Source of the DNA: Fulvivirga imtechensis AK7
GTDB lineage: Bacteria > Bacteroidota > Bacteroidia > Cytophagales > Cyclobacteriaceae
Direction: 5' to 3'
Assembly: GCF_000331535.1 (NCBI RefSeq)
Contig: NZ_AMZN01000028.1
Location: 1-64,000 of the forward strand
Length of the DNA: 64,000 bases
Of the stretch, positions 1 through 8,964 are shown piece after piece (the first letter of the stretch is position 1; every line of letters begins with the position of its first letter). A program made the translations under genes and the position numbers. The notes under the pieces are model-generated. The model saw nothing but the letters and a program-made list of their open reading frames with translations. It was not told where the DNA came from and ran no database searches.

Positions 1-46
1 GGATCATTTCTTAACGGTCGGTCCTCCTACGGGCTACTAAACCAGG

Positions 47-72
47 CTTGAGCAACTTGCTCGGGTCTTTTT
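47..72 (+). terminator. Terminator-like hairpin in repeat copy 1
   Basis: The stem GAGCA/TGCTC (50-54 with 58-62) has a three-base loop, can be extended outward with G-U pairs, and is followed directly by a run of six T (67-72). It sits just after the tRNA-tail-like sequence, as expected for a terminator behind a tRNA gene. Confidence 0.5.
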
Positions 73-217
73 TATTTTCTACTGTCTGAAGCAACTGAAA
101 GGTGGGGGAATCGAACGCCACCGCTCCCAGGACTCACCATGCAGGTTGGCCCCTCCCTAAAATGATCCACCGGATCATTTCTTAACGGTCGGTCCTCCTA
201 CGGGCTACTAAACCAGG

Positions 218-243
218 CTTGAGCAACTTGCTCGGGCCTTTTT
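218..243 (+). terminator. Terminator-like hairpin in repeat copy 2
   Basis: This is the same hairpin and T-run as in copy 1, shifted by exactly 171 bases (stem at 221-225 and 229-233). The third copy keeps only a weak version near 391-412. Confidence 0.45.
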
Positions 244-623
244 TATTTTCTACTGTCTGAAGCAACTGAAAGGTGGGGGAATCGAACGCCACCGCTCCCA
301 GGACTCACCATGCAGGTTGGCCCCTCCCTTAAAATGATCCACCGGATCATTTCTTAACGGTTGGTCTTCCTACGGGCTACTAAAAAAGGTCAGAGCAGTT
401 CGCTCAGGTCTTTTGTGCTTTTATCTCTATATGAAGCAATAAGACTGAAGGGAGGAGAGGGCGATTCGGCTGTTTCCGCCTGCTATAGGTGAGGTGTAAA
501 GCAGGCCAAAAGTTTGACAAGCAGGTCCCCAGTTTTTCCGTCTGATCCACCATAACTCACACCGCTGTCGGGCCCTTCCCTAAACCGAAACGAACAATTT
601 TTGACCTACCATGTTATTTGATT

Positions 624-872
624 ATGAAAGCTGTTTCCCTGCTTTTTTTTATGACATTTTCATTTGTGGCATATGCTTGTCCTTTTTGTGATTCTGCAAC
701 TGCAGAAGAAATAAGAGCTTCACTTTTCGGTGCAGACCTGACATTTAATTTGTTTGTTACCATTTTACCTTTTATTATTTTTTCGTTGATAGTATATCTT
801 ATTTATCACGGAGGAATTCCTGCTAAAAAGGACAAGGCGAACCCATCTTTAAAGCAAACCAAATCCATATGA
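624..872 (+). CDS. Small membrane protein with CPFC motif
   Basis: This 82-residue protein starts with a hydrophobic signal or anchor segment (about residues 3-18), then a Cys-Pro-Phe-Cys motif just after the likely cleavage point. A second hydrophobic segment (about 41-61) and a short lysine-rich tail follow. I chose ATG 624; a TTG lies two codons upstream at 618. The last four bases overlap the next gene (ATGA), so the two are translationally coupled. The CXXC could bind metal or a redox partner in the periplasm, but no function is established from the sequence. Its pairing with a DUF2243 protein suggests one membrane complex (inference). Confidence 0.7.
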   Translation: MKAVSLLFFMTFSFVAYACPFCDSATAEEIRASLFGADLTFNLFVTILPFIIFSLIVYLIYHGGIPAKKDKANPSLKQTKSI

Positions 873-1357
873 ACAAAAAGCCTTTAATAGCAGCAGGGAC
901 ATTACTCGGGATTGGGTTAGGTGGATTTTTTGATGGGATTTTTTTTCATCAGATTTTACAGGTTCATAGTATGCTTTCCGCTAAACTTCCTCAAGACCAA
1001 CTCATTAATGTGAAGATAAGCATGGTTTGGGATGGTTTGTTTCATGCACTGACATGGTTAACTACAGCGGTCGGTATTAGGCTGCTCTGGCAAGCTGGAA
1101 AAATGAAAGATTGTCCTTGGTCAGGTCGAACCTTATGGGGAGGCCTATTTTTAGGATGGGGTATTTTTAACGCAGTTGAGGGAATAATTGACCATCACAT
1201 TTTAAGCATTCACCATGTAGTAGAACGCCTGGGGGTTTCAGTTTACGATTATCTGTTTCTTACATCAGGTGTTGTGTTTGTCCTTATTGGTTTATTCCTG
1301 ATCAAGTCTGGTAAAAAGGACACACCTCATACTAACCCTGCACCGGCATCAATATAA
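869..1357 (+). CDS. DUF2243 family membrane protein
   Basis: This 162-residue protein has four predicted membrane segments (about residues 6-25, 52-72, 88-105, 125-145). His and Asp residues cluster in and near them: GGFFDGIFFHQILQVHSML near the N-terminus and EGIIDHHILSIHHV near residue 105. That pattern and length fit the DUF2243 family, whose biochemical role is unknown. The paired Asp-His motifs in membrane context suggest metal or haem ligation (inference). It overlaps the upstream CPFC gene by four bases and forms a two-gene operon with it. Confidence 0.8.
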   Translation: MNKKPLIAAGTLLGIGLGGFFDGIFFHQILQVHSMLSAKLPQDQLINVKISMVWDGLFHALTWLTTAVGIRLLWQAGKMKDCPWSGRTLWGGLFLGWGIFNAVEGIIDHHILSIHHVVERLGVSVYDYLFLTSGVVFVLIGLFLIKSGKKDTPHTNPAPASI

Positions 1358-1687
1358 TACTGACCATTTTCGCAGCAATACTGCAGCCAATACCTACATA
1401 TTCGCAAGGGCTATAAGACAGAACATGGTGGGGTAGGGGAAGTCAGAACCGGTGGCCGGTTTTATACACGCGAACGTTTCTCATACGGGTAGTAGATTGG
1501 TGGACATTGTTTGGGCCATATGCCTTTGAATAACTACCAGTGACTCTAAAGAGCGCTTCAAAAAACTAAATGGAAAAGATTACATTAAATGGAAAAATTT
1601 AACGAAATTATTCCAAAGTAGTAACTCTGCTTAACTGAAAAGCAAGGCATTGATGGAAAGTCCGATGAGACCATTGGAAATAAACTT
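1358..1687. other. Intergenic stretch, no supported feature
   Basis: These 330 bases between the DUF2243 gene and the ATPase hold no convincing gene, RNA or terminator. The promoter of the ATPase gene is presumably here, but I cannot place it. Confidence 0.5.
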
Positions 1688-4411
1688 GTGGGCATGAAAC
1701 TGTACGAAAATATACATACCGAAACCATTGATGCGGTAATTGAAAAATTCAAAACATCGATAAAAACAGGGTTATCTTCCAAGGAATCAGAATCCAGAGC
1801 CAATGAATATGGTTTAAATGAATTGGAAGAAGGGAAGAGAAAAAACCCGTGGAAAATGTTGTTTGAGCAATTTACTGAAACCATGGTGGTGATATTGATC
1901 ATTGCCGCCATAATTTCAGCGTTTTTAGGCAAGGAGATAGAAACAATTTCCATTTTATTGATAGTGATCTTATTTGCTGTACTGGGGTTTGTCCAGGAGT
2001 ACAGGGCTGAAAAAGCAATGGCTGCCTTAAGAAAGCTAGCTGTACCTTTTGTGCGCGTTATACGGGATGGCACTGTTAAGGAAATAGCCGCTAAATACTT
2101 GGTGCCTGGTGATATCATTGTTATGGAGACAGGAAACATCGTGCCGGCCGATGTGAGAATAATTGAGACGGCAAATCTTAAAATACAGGAAGCTGCCCTT
2201 ACAGGAGAGGCCGACCCTATAGATAAAAGGGCACAGGCGGTCATTAAGCCTGACGCTCCGTTGGGAGACAGGGTCAATATGGCCTACATGGGAACGGTCA
2301 TTACATTGGGGCGTTGTAAAGCCGTTGTGGTGCGCACCGGTATGAATACCGAGCTAGGTAAAATTGCCAATATGATCCAGGAAGTGCAGAAGGTAAGAAC
2401 TCCGCTTCAGAATCGTCTCGATCAATTAGGCAAATGGCTGGCTATTGCAGGTGGTCTTGCAGCATTGCTGGTGCTCTTGATCGGGGTGGTGATGGGTGAA
2501 TCATTTGTTGACATGTTCCTTGTTGGTATTAGTGTGGCGGTAGCAGTGATACCGGAAGGACTACCTGCCGTACTTACCATTACCCTGGCACTCGGCTCAC
2601 AGCGGATGCTAAAGCGAAACGCACTTATTCGGAAACTTCCAGCCGTTGAAACATTAGGGTCAGTTACAGTGATCTGTTCCGACAAAACAGGTACTCTGAC
2701 GGAAAACAGAATGACGGTCATCTCAATTGAATCAGCCGGAATAGAAATACATGACTTTCCATCAAAAAGCCAAAGCTACCCGCATAGTATTCAGCTTAAT
2801 TTAATGATAGGGACGTTGTGCAACGATGCAGAGCTCAAAATTTGTGAGCAGGATGGGGTCACAGTGATTGGAGAACCAACGGAAGCAGCGCTGGTGGACG
2901 CTGCAGTCAAGGCAGGTCTGGTGAAGCACGACCTCGAACTGCAACTGCCGCGTATTGGGGAGATTCCTATTGACTCTTCACGCAGGCGAATGAGCACCAT
3001 TCATCAATTGAAAGAAAGCATACCCCTTTGCTCTGCCTATAACCTGAAGAGTGAATATATTATGTTTATGAAAGGAGCAGTGGACAGCTTGATAGGGCTT
3101 TCCTCACACATAAGAACGGAAAATGGAGTAGAGCAGATCACTCACGAATGGGTTGGCCGTATAAGGAGCGCCCATGATAAGATGGCGGAAAAAGGAATCA
3201 GGGTATTGGGTTTTGCTTATCGCGAAATTGATATTCTTGATCAAGTGCAAAGTATGCACCATTTAGAGGAGCAGGTAGTTTTTGTAGGTATGGCAGGTTT
3301 GATGGATCCTCCAAGAGAAGCTGTTAAATCGGCTGTAAGCAAGTGTACTGCCGCAGGGATACGACCCGTAATGATCACAGGTGATTATCCGCTAACAGCT
3401 ATGGCTATTGCTAAAAAACTGGGGATTACCGATAGTGCGGAATTTTTAACAGGTGAGCACCTAACTAAAATGTCTGAAGATGAGCTACTTGAAAAAGTAA
3501 GAGGAGTAAATGTATTTGCCAGGGTCGCTCCACAAGATAAATTACGTATTGTCAATTCATTGCAAAGCCAGGGTGAGATTGTAGCCATGACCGGGGATGG
3601 GGTCAATGATTCGCCCGCACTAAAAAAAGCTAACATTGGTGTGGCTATGGGCATCACCGGGACCGATGTATCCAAAGAAGCTTCGGATATGGTATTATTA
3701 GATGATAACTTTGCTACCATAGTTACAGCAGTTGAAGAAGGAAGGGGCATTTTTGATAACCTGATCAGGTTCATTAAATTTTCATTAGGGGGTAACCTCG
3801 GCAAAGTGCTGGTGATGCTTTTGGCGCCTATCTTGGGGGTAACGATCGCTCTGAACCCTATGCAGCTTTTATGGCTTAATTTACTAACTGATGGCTTGAT
3901 GGGGTTAGGCCTTGGCGTTGAACCGTCAGAAGAAGATAATATGAACAGACCACCCCGGTCAACCAAAGACCCCATACTAAACAGACCTGCAATAATTCAT
4001 GTAGCATGGACTGGCACTTTAATAGGAGTTATTGCATTGGGGGTTATCTACTTTTATTTTGATCCGACTCAGGCTGAAGATACTTATTGGCAAACCATGC
4101 TCTTTGCTACCATAGGCTTTACGCAGATAGGGCATGCGTTTGGACTAAGGTCATCAAGCTATTTTCTGTTTTCTCCGGTTTCGAATAAATTATTTACCGT
4201 GGTAACGGTGCTTACGCTAATCCTTCAGCTATCGGTTATTTACGTACCTTTTTTAGACGATTTCTTTTCGCTTGTACCACTTAAGACAGGAGACATGCTA
4301 ATTTCAATTTTATTAGGGATTGTGATGTTGATTGCCGTACGAATTGAGAAAATACTCAACCTGCATAAGTTTAAGGTGAGGTTGCTACACAGCAAGTTAT
4401 CTGAAATGTAA
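1688..4411 (+). CDS. Cation-translocating P-type ATPase (P2 class, Ca2+/Na+-type)
   Basis: This 907-residue pump has the full P2-type order. An N-terminal cation-ATPase domain (about 10-80) is followed by two membrane helices, an actuator domain with TGEADPID near residue 176, and helix M4 carrying VIPEGLPAVLT. The phosphorylation loop DKTGTLTENRMT has its phosphorylated Asp at residue 332. MTGDGVNDSPALKKA forms the hinge near residue 640, and M5/M6 carries LLWLNLLTDG. The C-terminal four-helix cation-ATPase domain is present. The M4 and M6 motifs match calcium-type pumps (SERCA/PMCA/PacL group) rather than heavy-metal pumps, so it likely exports Ca2+ or a similar ion. Start: GTG 1688 has GGAAA seven bases upstream; ATG 1694 is the alternative. 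It stands alone and is followed by a strong terminator hairpin. Confidence 0.9.
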   Translation: MGMKLYENIHTETIDAVIEKFKTSIKTGLSSKESESRANEYGLNELEEGKRKNPWKMLFEQFTETMVVILIIAAIISAFLGKEIETISILLIVILFAVLGFVQEYRAEKAMAALRKLAVPFVRVIRDGTVKEIAAKYLVPGDIIVMETGNIVPADVRIIETANLKIQEAALTGEADPIDKRAQAVIKPDAPLGDRVNMAYMGTVITLGRCKAVVVRTGMNTELGKIANMIQEVQKVRTPLQNRLDQLGKWLAIAGGLAALLVLLIGVVMGESFVDMFLVGISVAVAVIPEGLPAVLTITLALGSQRMLKRNALIRKLPAVETLGSVTVICSDKTGTLTENRMTVISIESAGIEIHDFPSKSQSYPHSIQLNLMIGTLCNDAELKICEQDGVTVIGEPTEAALVDAAVKAGLVKHDLELQLPRIGEIPIDSSRRRMSTIHQLKESIPLCSAYNLKSEYIMFMKGAVDSLIGLSSHIRTENGVEQITHEWVGRIRSAHDKMAEKGIRVLGFAYREIDILDQVQSMHHLEEQVVFVGMAGLMDPPREAVKSAVSKCTAAGIRPVMITGDYPLTAMAIAKKLGITDSAEFLTGEHLTKMSEDELLEKVRGVNVFARVAPQDKLRIVNSLQSQGEIVAMTGDGVNDSPALKKANIGVAMGITGTDVSKEASDMVLLDDNFATIVTAVEEGRGIFDNLIRFIKFSLGGNLGKVLVMLLAPILGVTIALNPMQLLWLNLLTDGLMGLGLGVEPSEEDNMNRPPRSTKDPILNRPAIIHVAWTGTLIGVIALGVIYFYFDPTQAEDTYWQTMLFATIGFTQIGHAFGLRSSSYFLFSPVSNKLFTVVTVLTLILQLSVIYVPFLDDFFSLVPLKTGDMLISILLGIVMLIAVRIEKILNLHKFKVRLLHSKLSEM

Positions 4412-4436
4412 CTGGTAATAAGATACAGGCTGTCTG

Positions 4437-4458
4437 TAATAATAATAATAATAATAAT
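4437..4458. repeat. TAA trinucleotide microsatellite
   Basis: There are seven consecutive TAA units just behind the ATPase stop codon. It is non-coding and probably length-variable by slippage. Confidence 0.9.
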
Positions 4459-4531
4459 GTAACGTGGATGATCAGGCAGGCTCCGAACCGATGCCGGAAA
4501 TGAAATACTGATAGAAGAAATGATCACGAAT

Positions 4532-4558
4532 GCCCTGTGATGCTGAGCATCACAAGGC
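4532..4558. terminator. Bidirectional hairpin terminator
   Basis: TGTGATGC-TGA-GCATCACA is a perfect 8-bp stem (4536-4543 with 4547-4554), extended by GCC/GGC after one mismatch. T-rich sequence follows on the + side. It lies between the ATPase gene and the converging antiporter remnant. Confidence 0.65.
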
Positions 4559-4567
4559 GATATGTTG

Positions 4568-4860
4568 TTATGTTTTGTTATTATTTAGATTCAACGATTC
4601 GTGAACAAGGTCTATACCCTCTTCATTTTCCGATAAAACAATCAAGGTATCAAGGGGCTCGAGCACGGTTGCACCTTTTGGAGTAAGAAAATTCCCATTT
4701 CTTTTGATCATCGCTATTATCGCTGTTTTAGGAAAGTCCAGTTCAACAATTCTCTTGCCAATGGAGGAATTATCTGTTGGGAGGGTTATTTCCGTAAGTG
4801 AAGACTTTACACCATCTGATAGAAATAAATCAGTGGGGTTTTAGGCTTAACTTTTTCTGG
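4568..4860 (-). pseudogene. Decayed cation/H+ antiporter tail with TrkA-C domain
   Basis: Reading the minus strand from about 4860 gives a proline-rich linker (PPLPEKVKPKTPLI), then a one-base frameshift near 4833. About 90 residues follow, ending at a stop at 4568-4570. This last part carries a typical TrkA-C (RCK_C) fold pattern: SLTEITLP, SIGKRIVELDFP, MIKRNGNFLTPKGATVL, DTLIVLSE. Such a domain closes NhaP2/CvrA-type K+/H+ antiporters. The transmembrane part is absent and no start codon fits, so I call a remnant. The frame was lost by a single-base change, so decay may be recent. It abuts the Usp/KefB pair, another cation/proton antiport unit, in the opposite orientation. Confidence 0.6.
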
Positions 4861-4992
4861 AAGCGGAGGAGAAATTGTATAAGAGCGTTGCTGGCAGAAG
4901 AGGAGTTCATAATTGTAATGGCAATCTGCTCGTTCGCATGAAGGCAAACCATTATATTTATGCATTGTTGAATAAGTATTAATAATAGCAGC

Positions 4993-5814
4993 ATGAGAAG
5001 AAAATTAATTGTCCTTATCGACTTTTCATCATATTCTGAGCCGTTGGTCAAATTTGCGCTAAACTGGGCCAATGAGCTTGACCTTGATCTGGTATTTGTA
5101 CATCAGATAACGGCTATAGTGCCTGCTATGACAGATAATGAAAGCAGGCTGCAGATCGTGGCCAGTGAAAAAAATGATGCACTGACCCGATTAAGGCTAT
5201 TGGTACAGAAGTACAATTCGGGGAAGCTAATGCCTCAATATCAGGTTACAGACAAACCTTTAAGGTTTTATCTCCCGCATCTGTTGGCAGATAGAGCGGA
5301 TGACCTGATTATGGCCGGATTAAAGGGTACCGGTATTTTGAAACGGGTCTTTCTGGGCAGTACAGTAGCAAAGATCATTGAGGAGTTAGATTACATCACA
5401 GTTGCCATGCCCGGTAAAATTAGCGGCTTGATTCCTCGCCATATGACCATAGCGGTTAACTATAGGTACCCGGCTAATGAAAACGCCTTGACCAGCCTTA
5501 TTGGGCTTATGCTTCCTTCCCTCGTGAAAATTGAACTGATATCAATTGTTACTTCAGCCGATGACGAAGCGGAAGTAGAGGCATACCTGAAAAAGCTACA
5601 GCAGCGTCTGCCTGAGAATATAACATCCGCATATCACCTGTACAATGGAAAGGATGCATTCTCCATGGTGAAATCACACTGCGTTACACAGGTCGATACC
5701 GTGCTAGTTGTTCAGAAAGGGTCACGCACTCTTAAGGATCATTTGTTCAGACGGTTCTTTGTTAATGAACTCGTATACGATGGTTCGATACCACTAATAG
5801 TTTTGCCGCTATGA
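4993..5814 (+). CDS. Universal stress protein, tandem UspA domains
   Basis: This 273-residue cytosolic protein has two Usp folds. The first (about 1-140) opens with KLIVLIDFSSYSEPLVKFAL and ends in the GLKGTGILKRVFLGSTVAKII loop, which fits the G-2X-G-9X-G(S/T) nucleotide-binding pattern. The second (about 150-273) is more diverged and ends VYDGSIPLIVLPL. Its stop overlaps the start of the antiporter gene (ATGA at 5811-5814), so the two are coupled. In this context it probably senses stress or nucleotide and tunes the antiporter (inference from the pairing). Confidence 0.85.
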   Translation: MRRKLIVLIDFSSYSEPLVKFALNWANELDLDLVFVHQITAIVPAMTDNESRLQIVASEKNDALTRLRLLVQKYNSGKLMPQYQVTDKPLRFYLPHLLADRADDLIMAGLKGTGILKRVFLGSTVAKIIEELDYITVAMPGKISGLIPRHMTIAVNYRYPANENALTSLIGLMLPSLVKIELISIVTSADDEAEVEAYLKKLQQRLPENITSAYHLYNGKDAFSMVKSHCVTQVDTVLVVQKGSRTLKDHLFRRFFVNELVYDGSIPLIVLPL

Positions 5815-7475
5815 AAGAGTGGATCACGCTTCTTCAGAACCCATTTTACGAATTCGCTGCTATATTAATGCTGGCTGCTTTACTGGGTATTGTAGGGAAA
5901 ATATTACGTCAGCCATTAATAGTGATGTTTATTTTTTTGGGCATTTTAGTGGGCCCATCACTGCTGGACCTCGTATCATCTACAGAAAATATAGAGCTTC
6001 TTGCCGATATTGGTATTGCTATACTGCTTTTTATCGTAGGGCTGAAACTGGATCTTCAGATTATCCGGTCCATCGGAACAGTGGCCTTGATCACCGGTCT
6101 GGGTCAAGTGATCTTCACATCAGTCATTGGATATTTCATTGGTATTGGACTTGGATTCTCCTCCTTACACAGTTTTTATATTGCTATTGCGCTCACCTTC
6201 TCAAGCACCATCATAATCGTAAAGTTGCTTTCCGATAAAAAGGAAATAGATTCTCTTCATGGTCAAATTGCCATAGGTTTCCTAATAGTTCAGGATTTGG
6301 TGGTAATTCTGCTGATGATAGTCCTTACGGGAATGGAGCAACAGGAGGAACAAACACTGGTTCAAAGTACAGTAAAAACACTTATTTCAGGGGTATTGCT
6401 GGTGGGGTTCATTTATATGGCCATGAGATGGATTATCCCGGGGTTGACTTTTTATCTGGCAAAACTACCGGAACTGCTTATATTATTTGCTATTGCGTGG
6501 GCCGTGAGTCTCGATGCATTAAGCGAAGCTCTGGGTTTTAGTGGAGAAGTTGGAGCATTCCTGGCAGGTGTGAGCCTTACATCATCAGAATTCAGAGATG
6601 TGGTGAGCAGTCGCCTGGTCAGTATCAGAGACTTTTTGTTGCTGTTCTTTTTTGTTAATCTCGGGGTAAATATTAATCTTGGCATTATTGGAAGCCAGAT
6701 TCCTGCGGCTGTGGTATTTTCAGGATTTGTTTTAGTGGGAAACCCGCTCATTGTACTGATAATAATGGGTGTCATGGGCTATCGCAAACGCACCTCGTTC
6801 CTGGCTGGCCTTACTGTTGCCCAAATTAGTGAGTTTTCACTGATTTTTGCCGGGCTGGGACTTCAGATGGGGCATATTAGTCAGGAGGTGCTCGGCCTGA
6901 TTACCCTGGTAGGTTTGATCACTATAGGACTATCCACATATCTCATCCTGTATTCTCACCAGTTATTTGAATTCCTGTCTCCTGTTTTAGGCATCTTTCA
7001 AAGAAAAAGAACGTACCGGGAGTTAGATTCCAAGTCGGTGCCCGTGAAGAAGCCGGATGTGATCATAGTAGGTTACGGACGTTATGGAAGTGCATTGTCA
7101 GAGCTGCTTGAGCGGCATCCTGAGATTGATTATGTGGCGGTTGATTTTGATCCTCAGGTGGTAAAAGCAGGAAGAACGGCAGGAAGAAATATTATGTATG
7201 GCGATCTGGAAGACCCTGAAGTTCTGGACCGAATACCTTTGAAGCATGCCAAATATGTGATCGTTACAATTCCTGATATGGACATTTCCAATCATTTAGT
7301 TAAGGAATTGGAAAGACGCGGCTATTCAGGTAAAATATATATCATGGCCAGACATGACGCTGACAGGAAAGTATTGATCGAAAGTGAGTTAGCAGAGATA
7401 CTTCTGCCTCATCAACTAATAGCCGATAGTTTGTATAATTTTTATCTAAAGGATATAATCCCAAAAGAAAATTAG
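5811..7475 (+). CDS. CPA2 cation:proton antiporter with TrkA-N domain (KefB/KefC-like)
   Basis: This 554-residue membrane protein has an N-terminal Na+/H+ exchanger domain of about 12 helices (residues 10-385), including the conserved FIVGLKLDL segment and the SEFSLIFAGLG helix. A cytoplasmic Rossmann RCK domain (about 415-540) follows, with the nucleotide motif VIIVGYGRYGSALSELL and a conserved acidic residue (VAVDFDP) after strand two. Family members exchange K+ or Na+ for H+ and are gated by nucleotide or glutathione at the RCK domain. No separate TrkA-C domain follows. It is coupled to the upstream universal stress protein. Confidence 0.88.
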   Translation: MKEWITLLQNPFYEFAAILMLAALLGIVGKILRQPLIVMFIFLGILVGPSLLDLVSSTENIELLADIGIAILLFIVGLKLDLQIIRSIGTVALITGLGQVIFTSVIGYFIGIGLGFSSLHSFYIAIALTFSSTIIIVKLLSDKKEIDSLHGQIAIGFLIVQDLVVILLMIVLTGMEQQEEQTLVQSTVKTLISGVLLVGFIYMAMRWIIPGLTFYLAKLPELLILFAIAWAVSLDALSEALGFSGEVGAFLAGVSLTSSEFRDVVSSRLVSIRDFLLLFFFVNLGVNINLGIIGSQIPAAVVFSGFVLVGNPLIVLIIMGVMGYRKRTSFLAGLTVAQISEFSLIFAGLGLQMGHISQEVLGLITLVGLITIGLSTYLILYSHQLFEFLSPVLGIFQRKRTYRELDSKSVPVKKPDVIIVGYGRYGSALSELLERHPEIDYVAVDFDPQVVKAGRTAGRNIMYGDLEDPEVLDRIPLKHAKYVIVTIPDMDISNHLVKELERRGYSGKIYIMARHDADRKVLIESELAEILLPHQLIADSLYNFYLKDIIPKEN

Positions 7476-7539
7476 TATGGGACAACTATTATTCGGCCAA
7501 TTACTTCTTCGCCTGGTTGTACATAACCATGTTGTAAAC

Positions 7540-7695
7540 TAATTAGTGTCTCTAAGAAAACGCCAATGTCTGCGTTATGCTCGTCCCAAAAATGCTCACG
7601 TACCCCAGTACGCTCCGCTTTTTGGTACTTCATCCCGCCCTTTGGCGGGAACGTTTTCTTAAAGCCACTTAGAGTTTTCTTACAAACACTAATTA
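7540..7695. mobile_element. MITE-like element with imperfect terminal inverted repeats
   Basis: The left end (from 7540, TAATTAGTGT followed by CTCTAAGAAAAC) and the reverse complement of the right end (TAATTAGTGT followed by TTGTAAGAAAAC) match over about 22 bases with three differences. The 156-bp body has no open frame. A diverged inverted copy lies at about 10955-11076, and a 19-base identical fragment (reverse strand) lies at 13202-13220. The right end overlaps the stop codon of the permease gene. The family therefore looks like a small non-autonomous transposable repeat. No transposase is in the window. Confidence 0.55.
7633..7659. terminator. Hairpin terminator between convergent genes
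   Basis: TCCCGCC-CTTT-GGCGGGA (7633-7650) is a perfect 7-bp GC-rich stem followed by ACGTTTTCTT. It sits inside the MITE-like element, between the + strand antiporter and the - strand permease. Confidence 0.55.
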
Positions 7696-8964
7696 ACCTT
7701 TAGCCGTATAAAGTTTTTGCATTACAAGCCGAAACACAAAACCAAATGCTAACAAAGATAAACCGGCAAAAATGGTTCTGGCTTCAATAAAAGCCGCCAT
7801 GGAAAGGCACATCAATAAACCTGCTACTGGAATCCAGTTAGGGTAAAGCTTATTTTCTTTGCGCATTTTTATGGCTGCAATATTGGTAATGCTATAATAT
7901 AACAGGATAGTAAAAGATGCGGCAGATACAATGACCTGTAAAGTTCCGAAGATACTGAGCAGGATAATAATGCCGCCACTTAAAAATATTCCAATATGAG
8001 GTACTTTATGTTTAGGATGCACCTTTTCGAGGAAAGCGGGTAAATCCCTCTTCCTGGCCATAGCGAACATCATCCGGCTGATGCCAAACAATTGGCTCAA
8101 TAATACCCCCAGCATAGCCGTAACCGCTCCAATACCAATTACTTGCAGGACTCCTCGAACCTCAAATGTAGCCGCTGCCTCTCCTAATGGTGAACTTGTA
8201 CCATGCAGCACATCTGTTCCAACACCTCCTGCGGCTATTAAAGCTACCCCGGCATATAAAATAATAGAGGAGACAAGGGTAATAATAACGGCTTTGGGAA
8301 TGGTTTTTTTAGGGTTATGTACTTCTTCTCCTAATGTGGCAATTCGGGCATAACCTGTAAACGCAAAGAATAAAAGCGCAGAAGATTGTGCTATGCCGGT
8401 CCAGCCTTCCGGTGCAAAAGGCTTTAGATTAGCGGTATCGAAAGAAGGAACTCCTGAAATAATGAAGTAAAGTAACGATAATAAGGTAATGCTTACGATG
8501 ATCAGGTTTAATTTCCCAGCTTTCTTGATACCATAGTAGTTGGCAATGATAAGAAATACAGCGGCACAAACAGCCGCTATTTTAGGGTGTACACCCGGGA
8601 TTAATTCCGCAAGATAGCTTCCAAAGCCAATAGCCACTACTCCACCTGCCGATAATTTACTGGCGAGAAACATCCATCCGGCACTAAACCCGAGCCAGGG
8701 ATTTAATACCTGGTAACCGTACTCATAAGTTCCACCAGACTGCGGATAGATAGCGGCTAATTGCGCTGAACTTAACCCATTGAAAGTAGCGGCAAATCCA
8801 GCAATGACCAGTCCTACCAGGAAGGCAGGACCAGCAACACCGGCAGCTACTCCTGTTACCACAAAAATACCAGCCCCGATAACCGCTCCCAGCCCGACTC
8901 CTACAGCATCGAGTAAGCGTAAATCTCGTTTCAGATGATCTTTTGCAACGTTTTCTTCTTTCAC
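7693..8964 (-). CDS. APC family amino acid permease
   Basis: This 423-residue integral membrane protein has about 12 helices. Near the N-terminus it has the substrate-binding loop of APC transporters (GVGLGAVIGAGIFVVTGVAA). A second family signature, FFAFTGYARIATLGEEV, lies near residue 200. It probably imports an amino acid or related cationic substrate across the inner membrane; specificity is not readable. The start is GTG at 8964, which shares one base with the DoxX stop codon (TAGTG), so the genes are coupled. The stop codon lies within the right end of the MITE-like repeat. Confidence 0.88.
   Translation of the reverse strand: MKEENVAKDHLKRDLRLLDAVGVGLGAVIGAGIFVVTGVAAGVAGPAFLVGLVIAGFAATFNGLSSAQLAAIYPQSGGTYEYGYQVLNPWLGFSAGWMFLASKLSAGGVVAIGFGSYLAELIPGVHPKIAAVCAAVFLIIANYYGIKKAGKLNLIIVSITLLSLLYFIISGVPSFDTANLKPFAPEGWTGIAQSSALLFFAFTGYARIATLGEEVHNPKKTIPKAVIITLVSSIILYAGVALIAAGGVGTDVLHGTSSPLGEAAATFEVRGVLQVIGIGAVTAMLGVLLSQLFGISRMMFAMARKRDLPAFLEKVHPKHKVPHIGIFLSGGIIILLSIFGTLQVIVSAASFTILLYYSITNIAAIKMRKENKLYPNWIPVAGLLMCLSMAAFIEARTIFAGLSLLAFGFVFRLVMQKLYTAKG

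Larger units (their letters stand above)
1..590. repeat. Tandem repeat, two near-perfect 171-172 bp copies plus one decayed copy
   Basis: Copies run 1-171 and 172-343 and differ at only a few positions. A third copy starts at 344 and diverges after about 80 bases. Each copy begins with GGATCATTTCTTAACGG, followed by a stretch that looks like the 3' end of a tRNA (CCTACGGGCTACTAAA). A hairpin with a T-run comes next, then a 3' block. The junctions form inverted repeats (AATGATCC-ACC-GGATCATT at 161-179 and again near 334-351). No intact tRNA can be folded: the T-loop consensus TTCRA is missing. The array may be duplicated tRNA-tail plus terminator debris. It could continue left of the window. 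Confidence 0.8.

Noticed and set aside
1-343. Complete tRNA genes in the repeat
   Set aside because: Only a 3'-tail-like sequence is seen; no TTCRA loop, anticodon arm or cloverleaf can be built.
1585-2277. 230-codon minus-strand open frame opposite the P-type ATPase
   Set aside because: It is antisense to a clear ATPase, has no family pattern, and its serine/threonine-rich composition follows from the coding strand opposite.
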